This document shows positions 1-9,049 of a stretch of DNA of 64,000 bases, one piece after another. The notes beneath the pieces were generated by a model. That model saw nothing but the letters and a program-made list of their open reading frames with translations, ran no database searches and was not told the origin of the DNA. Every line of letters begins with the position of its first letter. Within the stretch, counting starts at the first letter, position 1. Source of the stretch: Chitinophagales bacterium (GTDB taxonomy: Bacteria > Bacteroidota > Bacteroidia > Chitinophagales > UBA10324); the NCBI GenBank assembly GCA_019694975.1, contig JAIBAY010000001.1, forward strand, positions 502,732 to 566,731. The letters run 5' to 3'. The position numbers and the translations under genes were made by a program.

Positions 1-203
1 TGATCAGGCTGGCGGTGAGCCTTGGCGGAACTGAATCATTGGCGGAGCACCCTGCAACCATGACACATGCAGGCGTTGAACCACATCAGCGGATGGAGAT
101 GGGAATAACGGATAAACTTATCAGGCTTTCCATTGGTGTGGAAAACTATAATGATATCATCTGGGATCTGGAGCAGGCATTAGCCAAATTACAATTGCAG
201 TAG
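1..203 (+). CDS. Cys/Met-metabolism PLP-dependent lyase, C-terminal end (partial)
   Basis: Only the last 67 codons are in the window; the reading frame is open back to base 3 and the stop is TAG at 201-203. The peptide carries the C-terminal signature of the cystathionine/methionine gamma-lyase family: SLGGTESL, then [10 protein letters not shown], then a closing segment rich in RLSIGVEN and ending in a short helix. In this family the block forms part of the small domain that closes over the PLP active site and contributes a substrate-carboxylate contact. These enzymes cleave or form C-S bonds in Met, Cys or cystathionine. Which substrate this copy uses cannot be told without the N-terminal two thirds. 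The GTG at base 15 is an internal valine, not a start. Confidence 0.85.
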   Translation, partial: IRLAVSLGGTESLAEHPATMTHAGVEPHQRMEMGITDKLIRLSIGVENYNDIIWDLEQALAKLQLQ

Positions 204-578
204 TCAGCGCAATTAAATGTTTATAATTCCGGATCTACCAGTAAAAATCCGTGAGGCTATTGTACGAAGTGTACACAGCGTGCTCATTATTGCAGGTAAG
301 AAACTGATTTGCAGTCACTGAATATTTCAACGTGAGTGCTAAAGCGAATGCTGCTTTGAGTTACTGCATACAGAAGGATGCAACCGGTTGCATCACAGCG
401 CCTGTTCAGCGAAAATCGCCATTCCTTCACTAATCGTTATACTGTTGCATCTTGGTGAATGGTGCTGTTCACTTTGCTTTCGGGCAATAACTTCCCTATT
501 TATTCTGCAAAATGACCATTGTCATTTTTCATGGCTGGCAGCAGTTCTAATTTTATGCTTCAATAAATCACTTTAGCC
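204..578. other. Intergenic region with an 18-bp palindrome
   Basis: No credible gene was seen in these 375 bases. The one open frame (388-576) has no family resemblance and mixed composition. At 377-394 there is a perfect 18-bp palindrome (GATGCAACCGGTTGCATC), about 185 bp upstream of the next start. Its size fits a dimeric regulator site, but no regulator is assigned. Confidence 0.4.
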
Positions 579-1595
579 ATGAAACTCCTGCTAACCTTTA
601 TTCTGGCATTATGGCTCACGTTGCCCTCTTATGCGCAGATTACCATTACATCAGCCAATACCCCTGATGCAGGTGACAATTTTGTTGCACAGGGTTGTGA
701 TACTACAGGTGTTGAACCCGGAAACAGTGGAGCGAATATTACCTGGAATTTCAGTTCGCTTGTCCCATCTGGCGAAACAGTTACTTATGAATATGTTGCA
801 CCGGAAGGAACGCCATTTGCATCCTCTTTCCCTTCTGCCTCCATCGTTCAGAATGTACTGAACAGTTTATACATATACTACAATGTCAATGAATCCTCTC
901 AGAGTTTATTAGGTATAGGAGGAAGCGTGATGGTGGAAGTATATGACAATCCTGAATTATTGATTTCATTTCCATTCACTTACAATTCCACTTTAACAGA
1001 TCCCTTTTCAGCTTCATATGAGATACTGGGCCTTACAAACTATCATTTCGGCACTCATACACTTACTGCTGATGCCTATGGAACACTCATCCTTCCAACA
1101 GGTACATATAACAATGTGCTTCGCGTAAAATCCAATACCGATGCCAAAGACTCCATGTACATCTTCGGTTCATCAACAGTCAACCATGATGTTACGTCAT
1201 CATGGATTTGGTACACCGCCGGTGGTAAAAGTCCCATATTGGAAATCGTAAAAACAACAACAACTTCGCAAAGCGAAACCATTCATAGCAAATCGGTAGC
1301 TTATAAGAGCGAGGGCACCTTCATTGCTGAAAATAATGCCGTGCAAAATATCAGCATCAGTCCTAATCCGGTTGCAGATGCAGCAATCATCACCGTCAAT
1401 TTTAAAAATGCCGGTGCTGCTGTAATCAATGTGCTCGACATGGCCGGAAATAATGTGCAGCCAGTATACAGCGGACCCTTTCATCGCGGTGTAAATAATT
1501 TTCAGTTTAACAGGGTTCAGCTATCTGCCGGTATGTACCTGTTGGAAGTCAATGCAGGCGGAGTACGTGAACTGGTAAAATTTGTTATCTGGTAA
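579..1595 (+). CDS. Secreted protein with T9SS type A sorting domain
   Basis: This 338-residue protein starts with a classical signal peptide (MKLLLTFILALWLTLPSYAQ), with cleavage expected after YAQ. The middle (about 20-250) is a Ser/Thr/Gly-rich beta region with no recognised enzyme motif. The last 80 residues are a T9SS type A sorting domain: ISPNPVADAA, then a strand with VINVLDMAGN, then LSAGMYLLEVN and a basic end. Proteins of this kind cross the inner membrane by Sec, leave through the type IX system, and are released or attached to surface lipopolysaccharide. It stands alone, with over 300 bp of non-coding DNA on each side. The function of the mature domain is unknown. Confidence 0.85.
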   Translation: MKLLLTFILALWLTLPSYAQITITSANTPDAGDNFVAQGCDTTGVEPGNSGANITWNFSSLVPSGETVTYEYVAPEGTPFASSFPSASIVQNVLNSLYIYYNVNESSQSLLGIGGSVMVEVYDNPELLISFPFTYNSTLTDPFSASYEILGLTNYHFGTHTLTADAYGTLILPTGTYNNVLRVKSNTDAKDSMYIFGSSTVNHDVTSSWIWYTAGGKSPILEIVKTTTTSQSETIHSKSVAYKSEGTFIAENNAVQNISISPNPVADAAIITVNFKNAGAAVINVLDMAGNNVQPVYSGPFHRGVNNFQFNRVQLSAGMYLLEVNAGGVRELVKFVIW

Positions 1596-1923
1596 GCAGA
1601 AACTAATGCATAGCAATGATGAGCGGCGGCTAACAAATTCCTTGCACAAGTTTGCAGGCGGCATGAAGGTATCCGGTGGTGATGTTGGGAGATCGTGTGG
1701 TGATCTGTATACATTATGCAGGAACAATGAAAACAGGCCAGAGCGTAAGAAGATGGGTGATTCCATTAAACACAACAGCTAACATCTTTTGCCACCGTCA
1801 CGGTTCGGCTCCGTTGGCTGAACGCAGTGTTCACGGTGGAATCATTTCATTTTCACAATCCAGTATTGACAACCGGTTACAACATCATCGGCCGTTTTAT
1901 ATGCATCCATCAACCAGCAATCC
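1596..1923. other. Intergenic leader with long hairpin
   Basis: These 328 bases hold no convincing gene. A nested inverted repeat lies at 1792-1839: outer arms CCACCGT/ACGGTGG (7 of 7 paired), inner arms GTTCGGC/GCTGAAC (one mismatch). It sits about 84 bases before the Ca2+-ATPase start, so it would be in that gene's 5' leader. It lacks a trailing T-run, so it is not a simple intrinsic terminator. Confidence 0.35.
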
Positions 1924-4497
1924 ATGAATCATCATCTCTTACCGGTGGCTGAAACTTATGAATTGTATAACAGCAGCGCTGACGGATTGAGCACTGATGA
2001 ATCCGAACTGCGTTTGCAGCAATATGGGGAAAACAAGCTGGAAGAAAGGAAAAAGGTTTCTGCAGCCTTAATACTATTGCGTCAGCTGAAGCAGGTAATG
2101 ATACTGATACTGATAGCGGCAGCAGTGATATCAATAATTACCGGCGATATAAAAGATGCCATTGTAATTATGGCCATTGTGGTACTGAATGCCGTGATCG
2201 GTTTTGTTCAGGATTACCGTGCGGAAAAAGCAATGGAGGCATTGAAGAAATTATCTGCATCATTCGCGGCGGTGCGGAGGGCAGGATACATACATCAGCT
2301 TCCGGCTGCATCACTGGTTCCGGGCGATGTGGTTTTGCTGGAGGCGGGTACCATAGTGCCCGCTGACATCCGGCTGACACAGGTTCATTCATTAAGAATT
2401 GAAGAAGCTATGCTCACCGGTGAATCAGGTGCCGTGGAAAAACGCACGGATGCAATCAACCTGCCCAATCTCCCGCTGGGCGACCGGCTTAACATGGCTT
2501 ATAAATCCACGATTGTCAGCTACGGCCGCGGGGAAGGCATTGTAGTAGCCACCGGCATGAATACGGAAATCGGCCGCATAGCGCAGCTGCTAAGGGAGAA
2601 GGAACAACTGACGCCATTGCAAAAACGATTAGATGACTTTGGAAAGAAGTTGTCCATCATCGTCATCGCCATCTGTATAGTCCTTTTTACAGCAGGATGG
2701 AAACAGGGAGCAAACGCCATTACTATGCTGCTCACTTCTATCTCTGTCGCGGTGGCTGCTATTCCCGAAGCCTTACCTGCCGTCATCACCATCGCCCTTG
2801 CATCAGGTGCCAAACGAATGATACGTCAAAATGCACTTATCAGGAAACTGATGGCAGTGGAAACATTAGGTGCTGTCACCTACATCTGTTCAGATAAAAC
2901 CGGCACCATCACACAAAATCAGATGAAGGTGACTGACCTCTGGCTCTCACCCTCTTCCACCGGACTCCATGATTTATCTTCCAAAGAACTGTTGCTGCTT
3001 GCAATGGCTATGAACCATGATGTGGTAAAAGATGAAAACGACCTCCTCATCGGCGATGCAACGGAAATTGCCCTTGCCAGCTATGCAAGCAGCAATTTTG
3101 ATCACCCGGTTTACTCCCATGGGAAAAGGACACATGAGCTGCCTTTTGATGCTGAAAGAAAAAGAATGACCACCATTTATCCTTTTAATAACAAGTGGCT
3201 GATAGTGACAAAAGGCGCCGTCGAAAGTATATTGGAAATCTGCCATCCACGCCTGGATGATCCTGTGGCAGAAAAAGCTATTCAGTTTGCGCAAGAAGGC
3301 AAGCGCGTGCTGGCTTATGCCATTGGCATACTCAACACTTTGCCGAATGTAATTGCCATTGACACCATTGAATGCAGGTTACGCTGCATCGGGCTGGTAG
3401 CCATGATGGATGCGCCCAGAGAGGGCGTAAAACAAGCAATCATGGATTGTTATACGGCAGGCATCACACCGGTGATGATTACCGGCGACCATCCTGTCAC
3501 GGCAAAAACAATTGCCATGGAAACAGGTATCATGCGCAAAGAATCAGACAGGCTCATGACCGGTGCGGAGCTCGACGCTTTAACAGATGATGCATATGCT
3601 GATATCATAGGTGATGTAAAAGTGTATGCGCGTGTTTCACCTGAACAGAAACTCAGGATCATCAGGATACTGCAACAGAAAAACGAACTGGTGGCCATGA
3701 CCGGAGATGGCGTGAATGATGCCCCGGCGCTGAATAGCGCGAACATCGGAATTGCCATGGGCATCACCGGCACAGATGTTTCGAAAGAATCCGCTCATAT
3801 GATCCTGCTCGACGATAACTTTACGTCCATTATTCATGCGGTGCGGGAAGGAAGAAGGATTTTTGATAATATCAAAAAATTTATAAAGTATGTAATGGCA
3901 TGCAATGGGGGTGAGCTTTGGACCATTTGCCTTGCCCCGCTGGCGGGATTGCCGATACCCTTGCTGCCGGTGCAGATACTATGGATCAACCTGGTGACCG
4001 ACGGGTTACCTGGCCTTGCCTTAACTGCGGAACCTGCAGAAGAGAATGTGTTAAATCGACCGCCAAGAAAACAGGGAGAAGGATTTTTCGCCGGTGGGCT
4101 TGGCATTCATATACTATGGGTAGGTTTCCTGATGGGCCTGGTGTGTTTTGGCATACAAGCCTGCGCTTTGTTCTTTGGTAACGACAACTGGCAGACGATT
4201 ATCTTTACTGTGCTGAGTATCTCCCAAATGGGCCATGCCATGGCAATAAGAAGTGATACAAAATCACTTTTCAGCCAGGGTGTCTTTGGCAACAGGCAAC
4301 TGTTTGTTGCTGTTTTATTTACATTAGTATTACAGGTTGCCTCGATCTATGTTCCATTTATGCAGGAAATACTGGGTACCCGTCCGCTTTCATTTTCTGA
4401 ATTGATTTTTTGCCTTATCATGTCGGGTATCGTGTTCTGGGCAGTGGAAGCAGAAAAATACTTTAAAAGAAACCGCATGAAGAAAGGCTGTGCCTGA
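1924..4497 (+). CDS. Ca2+-type P-type ATPase (P2A-like cation pump)
   Basis: This is an 857-residue P-type ATPase that couples ATP hydrolysis to cation export across the inner membrane. Order of domains: N-terminal cation-ATPase segment, two TM helices, actuator with MLTGES, two TM helices with PEALP at 281-285, phosphorylation site CSDKTGT (Asp324), nucleotide domain, hinge TGDGVNDAP (Asp595), then six C-terminal helices. The ion-binding residues known from SERCA pumps are in place: Glu of PEALP in M4, the Asn and Glu of CNGGELW in M5, and Asn, Thr and Asp of NLVTDG in M6. This argues for Ca2+ (possibly Mn2+) rather than K+ or a heavy metal; there is no CPC motif. Length is normal for bacterial family members. 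The ATG at 1924 follows an AT-poor leader with a hairpin. It appears monocistronic. Confidence 0.93.
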   Translation: MNHHLLPVAETYELYNSSADGLSTDESELRLQQYGENKLEERKKVSAALILLRQLKQVMILILIAAAVISIITGDIKDAIVIMAIVVLNAVIGFVQDYRAEKAMEALKKLSASFAAVRRAGYIHQLPAASLVPGDVVLLEAGTIVPADIRLTQVHSLRIEEAMLTGESGAVEKRTDAINLPNLPLGDRLNMAYKSTIVSYGRGEGIVVATGMNTEIGRIAQLLREKEQLTPLQKRLDDFGKKLSIIVIAICIVLFTAGWKQGANAITMLLTSISVAVAAIPEALPAVITIALASGAKRMIRQNALIRKLMAVETLGAVTYICSDKTGTITQNQMKVTDLWLSPSSTGLHDLSSKELLLLAMAMNHDVVKDENDLLIGDATEIALASYASSNFDHPVYSHGKRTHELPFDAERKRMTTIYPFNNKWLIVTKGAVESILEICHPRLDDPVAEKAIQFAQEGKRVLAYAIGILNTLPNVIAIDTIECRLRCIGLVAMMDAPREGVKQAIMDCYTAGITPVMITGDHPVTAKTIAMETGIMRKESDRLMTGAELDALTDDAYADIIGDVKVYARVSPEQKLRIIRILQQKNELVAMTGDGVNDAPALNSANIGIAMGITGTDVSKESAHMILLDDNFTSIIHAVREGRRIFDNIKKFIKYVMACNGGELWTICLAPLAGLPIPLLPVQILWINLVTDGLPGLALTAEPAEENVLNRPPRKQGEGFFAGGLGIHILWVGFLMGLVCFGIQACALFFGNDNWQTIIFTVLSISQMGHAMAIRSDTKSLFSQGVFGNRQLFVAVLFTLVLQVASIYVPFMQEILGTRPLSFSELIFCLIMSGIVFWAVEAEKYFKRNRMKKGCA

Positions 4498-4608
4498 ATC
4501 ATCATCAGTAGCATATCTACCGGCAAAAAAAATAATGCAGTCCGTAAAAACAGATGCCTTTTTCCCCAATCGCATCTTACCTTCGGCAGCTGAAAGAAAA
4601 CAATCAAT

Positions 4609-5370
4609 ATGACAACAAATAAAATAGCACTCATTACTGGAGGCAGCAGGGGCCTGGGAAGCAATATGGCTGTTCGCCTGGCGGAAGAAGGGCATGATGT
4701 AATCATCACCTATCGCTCGCAAAAAGAACTTGCTAAAAATGTGGCCGGCACTATTGAAGCCATGGGCAGGCAGTGTGGAATAATCCCATTTGATGCTGCG
4801 CATTTTAATGCCTTAGACGGATTCATTCAAATGCTGCTGAAACTACTTGATGATAAATGGCAGCGGTCAAATTTTGATTTCCTGATTAATAATGGCGGCA
4901 TTGGAGCAACGATTCCGTTTACAGAAGTAAAGGAAGAAGACTTTGACCGGTTCCTCAACATCCATTTTAAAAGTGTTTACTTCCTCACCCAACGTGCGCT
5001 GCCATTTATGAATAACGGAGGAAGAATCATTAACATTTCTACAGGCACGACACGGTTTTGCGTTCCGGGATATTCAGTTTATGCATCCATGAAAGGAGCC
5101 ATAGAAACCTTCACCAGATATCTCGCGAAAGAAGTTGGTGGCAGGGGAATTACCGCTAATGTACTGGCACCCGGACCGATTGAAACGGATTTCAATAATG
5201 CCGCACTCAGAAGCAACCCGGAAAGGAAAGCAATGATGGCAACACTGACGGCACTGGGCAGAGTCGGACAGGCATCGGATATTGGCGGCATCGTTTCATT
5301 TTTGTGCTCTGATGCTGCAGGTTGGATTACCGGTCAACGCATTGAAGCTTCCGGCGGCATTAACCTCTGA
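4609..5370 (+). CDS. SDR-family NAD(P)-dependent oxidoreductase
   Basis: This 253-residue short-chain dehydrogenase/reductase has the nucleotide-binding motif GGSRGLG near residue 10, the structural NNGG, and the catalytic pair Tyr158/Lys162 in YASMK, preceded by a Ser (INISTG). Thr/Ser after the second glycine and the Arg near the end of beta-2 (TYRSQ) favour NADP(H). The final NITAN..APGPIETDF segment is the usual substrate loop region. The family acts on alcohol/ketone pairs in lipid, sugar or secondary metabolism; the substrate here cannot be inferred. It stands alone, 111 bp after the ATPase and about 240 bp before the next gene. Confidence 0.92.
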   Translation: MTTNKIALITGGSRGLGSNMAVRLAEEGHDVIITYRSQKELAKNVAGTIEAMGRQCGIIPFDAAHFNALDGFIQMLLKLLDDKWQRSNFDFLINNGGIGATIPFTEVKEEDFDRFLNIHFKSVYFLTQRALPFMNNGGRIINISTGTTRFCVPGYSVYASMKGAIETFTRYLAKEVGGRGITANVLAPGPIETDFNNAALRSNPERKAMMATLTALGRVGQASDIGGIVSFLCSDAAGWITGQRIEASGGINL

Positions 5371-5610
5371 TCACCTGCGCTGTTAATAAGCGAACATGCT
5401 GTTACCATCTATACATGCACGGCTAAGTATCAAACTAACTTTCATTTTCAGGTTCATCCTGCATTTTGAAATGGAAAAATTCCATGATGCTAAGACGTTG
5501 TTTCTTTGAAGGTTGGCAGTTTTGCTGAAAAAAAGAACAAGCTTTGCCGGTCACAGCTAGTGTAATACCGGAGCCATTCGCAACAACCTTCTCACCTGTA
5601 AAATCTGATC

Positions 5611-6156
5611 ATGCTCACACTGAACTTTACCCCATTTCCGCTACTAACCACCAAGCGGCTTTTACTGCGGCCATTGACGATTGCAGATGCAGGTGAAGTT
5701 TATGTTCACCGCTCCGATGAAAGAATCCTGGAATTTATTGACTCGCCGAGAGCAAAAAGCAAGGAAGATGCAATTGCTTTCATTGAGAAAATAAGCAAGG
5801 CCATTGCTGCCAATGAATCCATCTTCTGGGCCATTCAACTGAATCCAATGCCTGCAATGATCGGAAGCATCTGCATATGGAATATCAACAAAGCCGAAGA
5901 AGAAGCGGAAACGGGTTACGTCTTACACCCCGACTACCAGGGCAAGGGGCTCATGCAGGAAGCTTTGAACGCCGTGATTGATTATGGCTTTCACGACATG
6001 CATTTGAGGCGTATACTTGCTGATGTCCATCCGCAAAATATAAGATCGCTGGCTTTGCTGATCCGGAACGGATTCAGGCAGGAGTCCGCTGCGGATGGAT
6101 TTGTCATTTATGCATTAGAACAGCAATGGCGGAAATCGCAACAAGAAGTTCCATGA
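5611..6156 (+). CDS. GNAT N-acetyltransferase (RimJ/RimL type)
   Basis: This 181-residue acetyltransferase uses acetyl-CoA to acylate an amine. It starts with the RimJ/L-type pattern LLTTKRLLLRPL, has a central IGSICIW strand, and carries the acetyl-CoA pyrophosphate loop HPDYQGKGLMQEA (motif A), followed by LRRILADVHPQNIRSLALLIRNGF, typical of this subfamily (cited in part). In RimJ/RimL relatives the substrate is the N-terminus of a ribosomal protein, but many Bacteroidota paralogues act on small molecules or toxins. The last codons run to within 7 bp of the convergent agmatinase gene. Confidence 0.9.
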   Translation: MLTLNFTPFPLLTTKRLLLRPLTIADAGEVYVHRSDERILEFIDSPRAKSKEDAIAFIEKISKAIAANESIFWAIQLNPMPAMIGSICIWNINKAEEEAETGYVLHPDYQGKGLMQEALNAVIDYGFHDMHLRRILADVHPQNIRSLALLIRNGFRQESAADGFVIYALEQQWRKSQQEVP

Positions 6157-6163
6157 TACTGTT

Positions 6164-6955
6164 CTAATACATCTTGCTCATCAGTTCCTTAAATAGTTTA
6201 TACGCCACCATTGCAGTCACCTGATGTGTATCACGCAGCGGATTATATTCCACAATATCAGCACCCACAACAGGCACATGTATCCGCTGAATCATGTCAA
6301 TAACTTCCCGCGTGCTCAGCCCGCCCGGTTCATGATGCGAAACGCCGGGCGCAAAGGCCGGGTCAAGTGCATCAAGGTCGAGAGAGATATACAACGGGCC
6401 TTTCAGTTCGTCAACAAATGAATGGCTGAAGCCTGCTGCTTCAATGATGCTAACACCAAATTTTTTTGCCTGCTCCCGCTGATGCGTGGTTAACGTGCGT
6501 ATACCGGCCTGCGTCAGCGATGCAATAAGATTGCGCTCCAGGATTCTTGCAAAGGGGGAAGCGTGCGAATATGGGTTATCATCGAAATTATGGTAAAGGT
6601 CGGCATGTGCATCAATATGCAGCACATGCAACGGATGATGAAAGCCTGCAACAGCAGCGATGAGCGGATACGAAACAGAATGATCTCCGCCCAGCGAAAA
6701 TATTTTTTTCTCACGTTGTAATAACCTGCCAGCGCTTTGCAGGATATTTTCAAACGCTGTAACAGACTGCTGATCCGGAAACTCAAGATCGCCGCAATCT
6801 ACAAAGCTGATCCCTTCCCTGATTTCCATTCCCTGCTCTGAAAAATCATTCGACGAGCCATCCATCCACATCTTACGGATGAGCGCAGGCGCCAATGCAG
6901 GTCCGCGCAGGTAAGAAGAATTTGCATCGAAAGGTATACCGAGAAGTTGAACCAT
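6164..6955 (-). CDS. Agmatinase/arginase-family ureohydrolase
   Basis: This 263-residue protein belongs to the arginase fold, binuclear Mn2+ hydrolases that split guanidino or formimidoyl groups. Metal ligands are visible: GGDHSVSYP (His), HIDAHADL (Asp, His, Asp), and SLDLDALDPAFAPG (two Asp), followed by the SHHEPGG substrate loop. The HHEPGG form is common in agmatinase-like members; true arginases have slightly different loops. Expected reaction: agmatine to putrescine and urea, or a related guanidine. It is transcribed towards the convergent GNAT gene. Its 5' leader contains a strong hairpin (6982-7023). Confidence 0.9.
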   Translation of the reverse strand: MVQLLGIPFDANSSYLRGPALAPALIRKMWMDGSSNDFSEQGMEIREGISFVDCGDLEFPDQQSVTAFENILQSAGRLLQREKKIFSLGGDHSVSYPLIAAVAGFHHPLHVLHIDAHADLYHNFDDNPYSHASPFARILERNLIASLTQAGIRTLTTHQREQAKKFGVSIIEAAGFSHSFVDELKGPLYISLDLDALDPAFAPGVSHHEPGGLSTREVIDMIQRIHVPVVGADIVEYNPLRDTHQVTAMVAYKLFKELMSKMY

Positions 6956-6981
6956 ATTTTAAAGATATAGCAAATAAGTAC

Positions 6982-7023
6982 TGCCTGCCTCTTGTCAGTA
7001 CGCGGCATGACTGACGGCAGGCA
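6982..7023 (-). promoter_or_regulatory. Stem-loop in the agmatinase-family gene leader
   Basis: Two nested arms pair perfectly: TGCCTGCC with GGCAGGCA (8 bp) and, inside a 4-nt asymmetric bulge, GTCAGT with ACTGAC (6 bp), with a 10-nt loop. It begins 26 nt upstream of the agmatinase start on the same strand. It could be a leader regulatory element or a small repeat. No T-run follows. Confidence 0.4.
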
Positions 7024-7217
7024 ATCGCTTAACAACCTGTTAATATACAGTTCTTGCTGCTGAACGACATTGCTTTTCAAGCTATATCGTAAAATATAAT
7101 TAACTATTTTCACCATCCATAGACTGATGATGACAGGATACCAAAAAAGATGCTCAGTCCTCCTGATTGCAATGGCCGGCCACACCACAAAAAATTGTTA
7201 ACCCAATCGATTTTCTG

Positions 7218-7646
7218 ATGATCAAAAAATATGCTTTCTGGATCAAAGGAGCCATTCTGTTTCAGGCAATCACTGCATTGGCACATTCAGCAAGTTTCTT
7301 TTTTACACCTGTCGGAGCGAATGACACTGAACGGCAGTTGATAGCGCTGATGCAAACCTACAAAACGGATATGGGTGCCGGCTTCACACCTTCCACGCAG
7401 GATATTTTAACGGCATTCAGCGCGTGCTTCGCCTTGCTTTACCTGTTGGGAGCACTGATGAACTGGCATTTGCTGCGAATGAAAACAGCGCCGGACATAC
7501 TAAATGGCGTCATCATCATAAATTTACTGGTGTTTGGAATCTGCTTTGCTGTCATGGCTTATTTTACTTTCCTGCCTCCCATCATACTTACCGGCCTTGT
7601 GTTTCTGTGCCTGCTGATTTCAAGGATCACCTTACCAAAGTCATAG
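7218..7646 (+). CDS. Small four-helix membrane protein, unknown
   Basis: This is a 142-residue protein with four hydrophobic helices (about 8-28, 65-85, 98-120, 120-140) and an N-terminal Lys-rich start (MIKKYAFWIKG). I chose the ATG at 7218 because the frame upstream (from 7167) adds a non-membrane peptide that overlaps the agmatinase promoter region. No motif identifies a function. The stop is followed after 3 bp by the next ORF, so the two are probably co-transcribed. Confidence 0.7.
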   Translation: MIKKYAFWIKGAILFQAITALAHSASFFFTPVGANDTERQLIALMQTYKTDMGAGFTPSTQDILTAFSACFALLYLLGALMNWHLLRMKTAPDILNGVIIINLLVFGICFAVMAYFTFLPPIILTGLVFLCLLISRITLPKS

Positions 7647-7649
7647 CGT

Positions 7650-8270
7650 ATGCCTGTTATCGCACAGCTGGCGACTTCGATGAACCGCCGCGACGAAGAA
7701 CCGAATATTGCTCTTGCAAAAAAGATAACCGCCAAAGCTGATCATGCGGCAGTAAAAGAGCTCGTTTCCTATCTGTGGCACAAAGACAAAAACATCAGGC
7801 ATGACAGTATAAAGGTCTTGTATGAAGCAGCAGCCATTCATCCTGCCATGATTGCTCCTTATTACAATGACTTCATCAGGTTAATTGAAACCGGCAATAA
7901 CAGGATGTTGTGGGGTGCCATGACTGCACTTGACTATGTGGCACAGGAAATTCCGGGTGAATTATTTAAAGTGCTGCCTAAAATTGAAGCCGGCGCAGAG
8001 AAAGATTCCGTTATCGCCCGTGATCATGCTGTTGGTATTTTTGCAAAGCTGGCATCGTCGGAAAAATATGCCAAAAAAGTTTTACCCGTCCTGATTAGGC
8101 AACTGCTGACCTGCCCGCTTAATCAGCTTCCCATGTATGCAGAGATAACATTGAAACATATTCAGCAACGCGAGAAACCGCTTATCAGGGAAGCGCTGTT
8201 AAAAAGACTGCCGGAAGTGATCAAGGATTCGCAGCGCAAGCGGCTGGTGAAAGTGATTGGTAATCTATAA
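7650..8270 (+). CDS. HEAT-repeat-like helical protein
   Basis: This 206-residue, all-helical soluble protein has repeated two-helix units of about 40 residues, such as HDSIKVLYEAAAIHP, ALDYVAQEIP and DHAVGIFAKLASS. The pattern matches HEAT/Armadillo scaffolds, which usually bind other proteins. It lies 3 bp after the membrane protein and about 65 bp before a CPBP protease gene, all on the same strand. No catalytic motif was seen. The partner is unknown. Confidence 0.75.
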   Translation: MPVIAQLATSMNRRDEEPNIALAKKITAKADHAAVKELVSYLWHKDKNIRHDSIKVLYEAAAIHPAMIAPYYNDFIRLIETGNNRMLWGAMTALDYVAQEIPGELFKVLPKIEAGAEKDSVIARDHAVGIFAKLASSEKYAKKVLPVLIRQLLTCPLNQLPMYAEITLKHIQQREKPLIREALLKRLPEVIKDSQRKRLVKVIGNL

Positions 8271-8336
8271 GTTGTTCCGGCACTTTACAATTTACAGCTT
8301 GCACATATTATCATACCCAACAGACCAGCAATTTAT

Positions 8337-8903
8337 ATGATGACTGAAGAAATCAATTCCGCCCTGATCAGGATTTCACCCTTCATTGTCCTGATATCAG
8401 TTATCTACCTGTTTTTGCGCCTGAAGCGATTCAGCCGCAATGACATTTATTTACAACCACCCGTTTCCCTGTTCAGGTATGCAGTCTGGTGCCTGTCATT
8501 TTTGATCTTTATCATTTTCATTGAAATAATAATGTACAAAACCGCTTACCTGCAGGTTGATACATGGCAACATAGCTGGTTGCCTTCTGTCATCCGTATA
8601 ACAGGGGCCGTATTACTGGCGCCGGTGGCAGAAGAACTTTTTTTCAGAGGGCTCCTCTTGTACAGGCTGGAGAAAATGAAGTTGAATATCCATCTGGCCA
8701 TTGCGCTGCAGGCTGTTTTATTTGTAATCGCCCATAACTTCGCTTATGAAAATACCCTGCAATCAAATATTGCAGTGGCACAGACCTTCTCTGATGCCAC
8801 CTTGTATGCATATGCCAGGCAACATACAAAATCACTGCTGACTCCTATTACCATGCACATGACAGGCAATATCATCGCTACACTGGAACGCTTTGTAGTG
8901 TAG
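8337..8903 (+). CDS. CPBP-family intramembrane metalloprotease
   Basis: This 188-residue membrane protein of the CAAX/bacteriocin-processing (ABI) family has motif 1 EELFFRG with Glu99-Glu100, and a later FVIAHNF whose His belongs to motif 2; a final MHMTGN supplies motif 3. These residues bind the catalytic water or metal in the family. TM helices flank the motifs. Bacterial members process membrane peptides or protect against self-made bacteriocins; the substrate is unknown here. Start MM at 8337; the second ATG at 8340 would serve equally. Confidence 0.85.
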   Translation: MMTEEINSALIRISPFIVLISVIYLFLRLKRFSRNDIYLQPPVSLFRYAVWCLSFLIFIIFIEIIMYKTAYLQVDTWQHSWLPSVIRITGAVLLAPVAEELFFRGLLLYRLEKMKLNIHLAIALQAVLFVIAHNFAYENTLQSNIAVAQTFSDATLYAYARQHTKSLLTPITMHMTGNIIATLERFVV

Positions 8904-9049
8904 GGTTACATTGCATGCGTCGGCAATCATCTCCCTCCTGTCACCGGCAGTGCTTTTACCCTTTCCGGTGTCATCAAATTTTCATAAAATGAATATCTTT
9001 AAGTGGAATTTCAAACAATTCATCATTCACCCAATAAACTATTGAAACA

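Noticed and set aside
388-576. 62-codon plus-strand ORF
   Set aside because: It is Cys-rich with mixed composition, has no family likeness, and lies in a promoter region with a palindrome.
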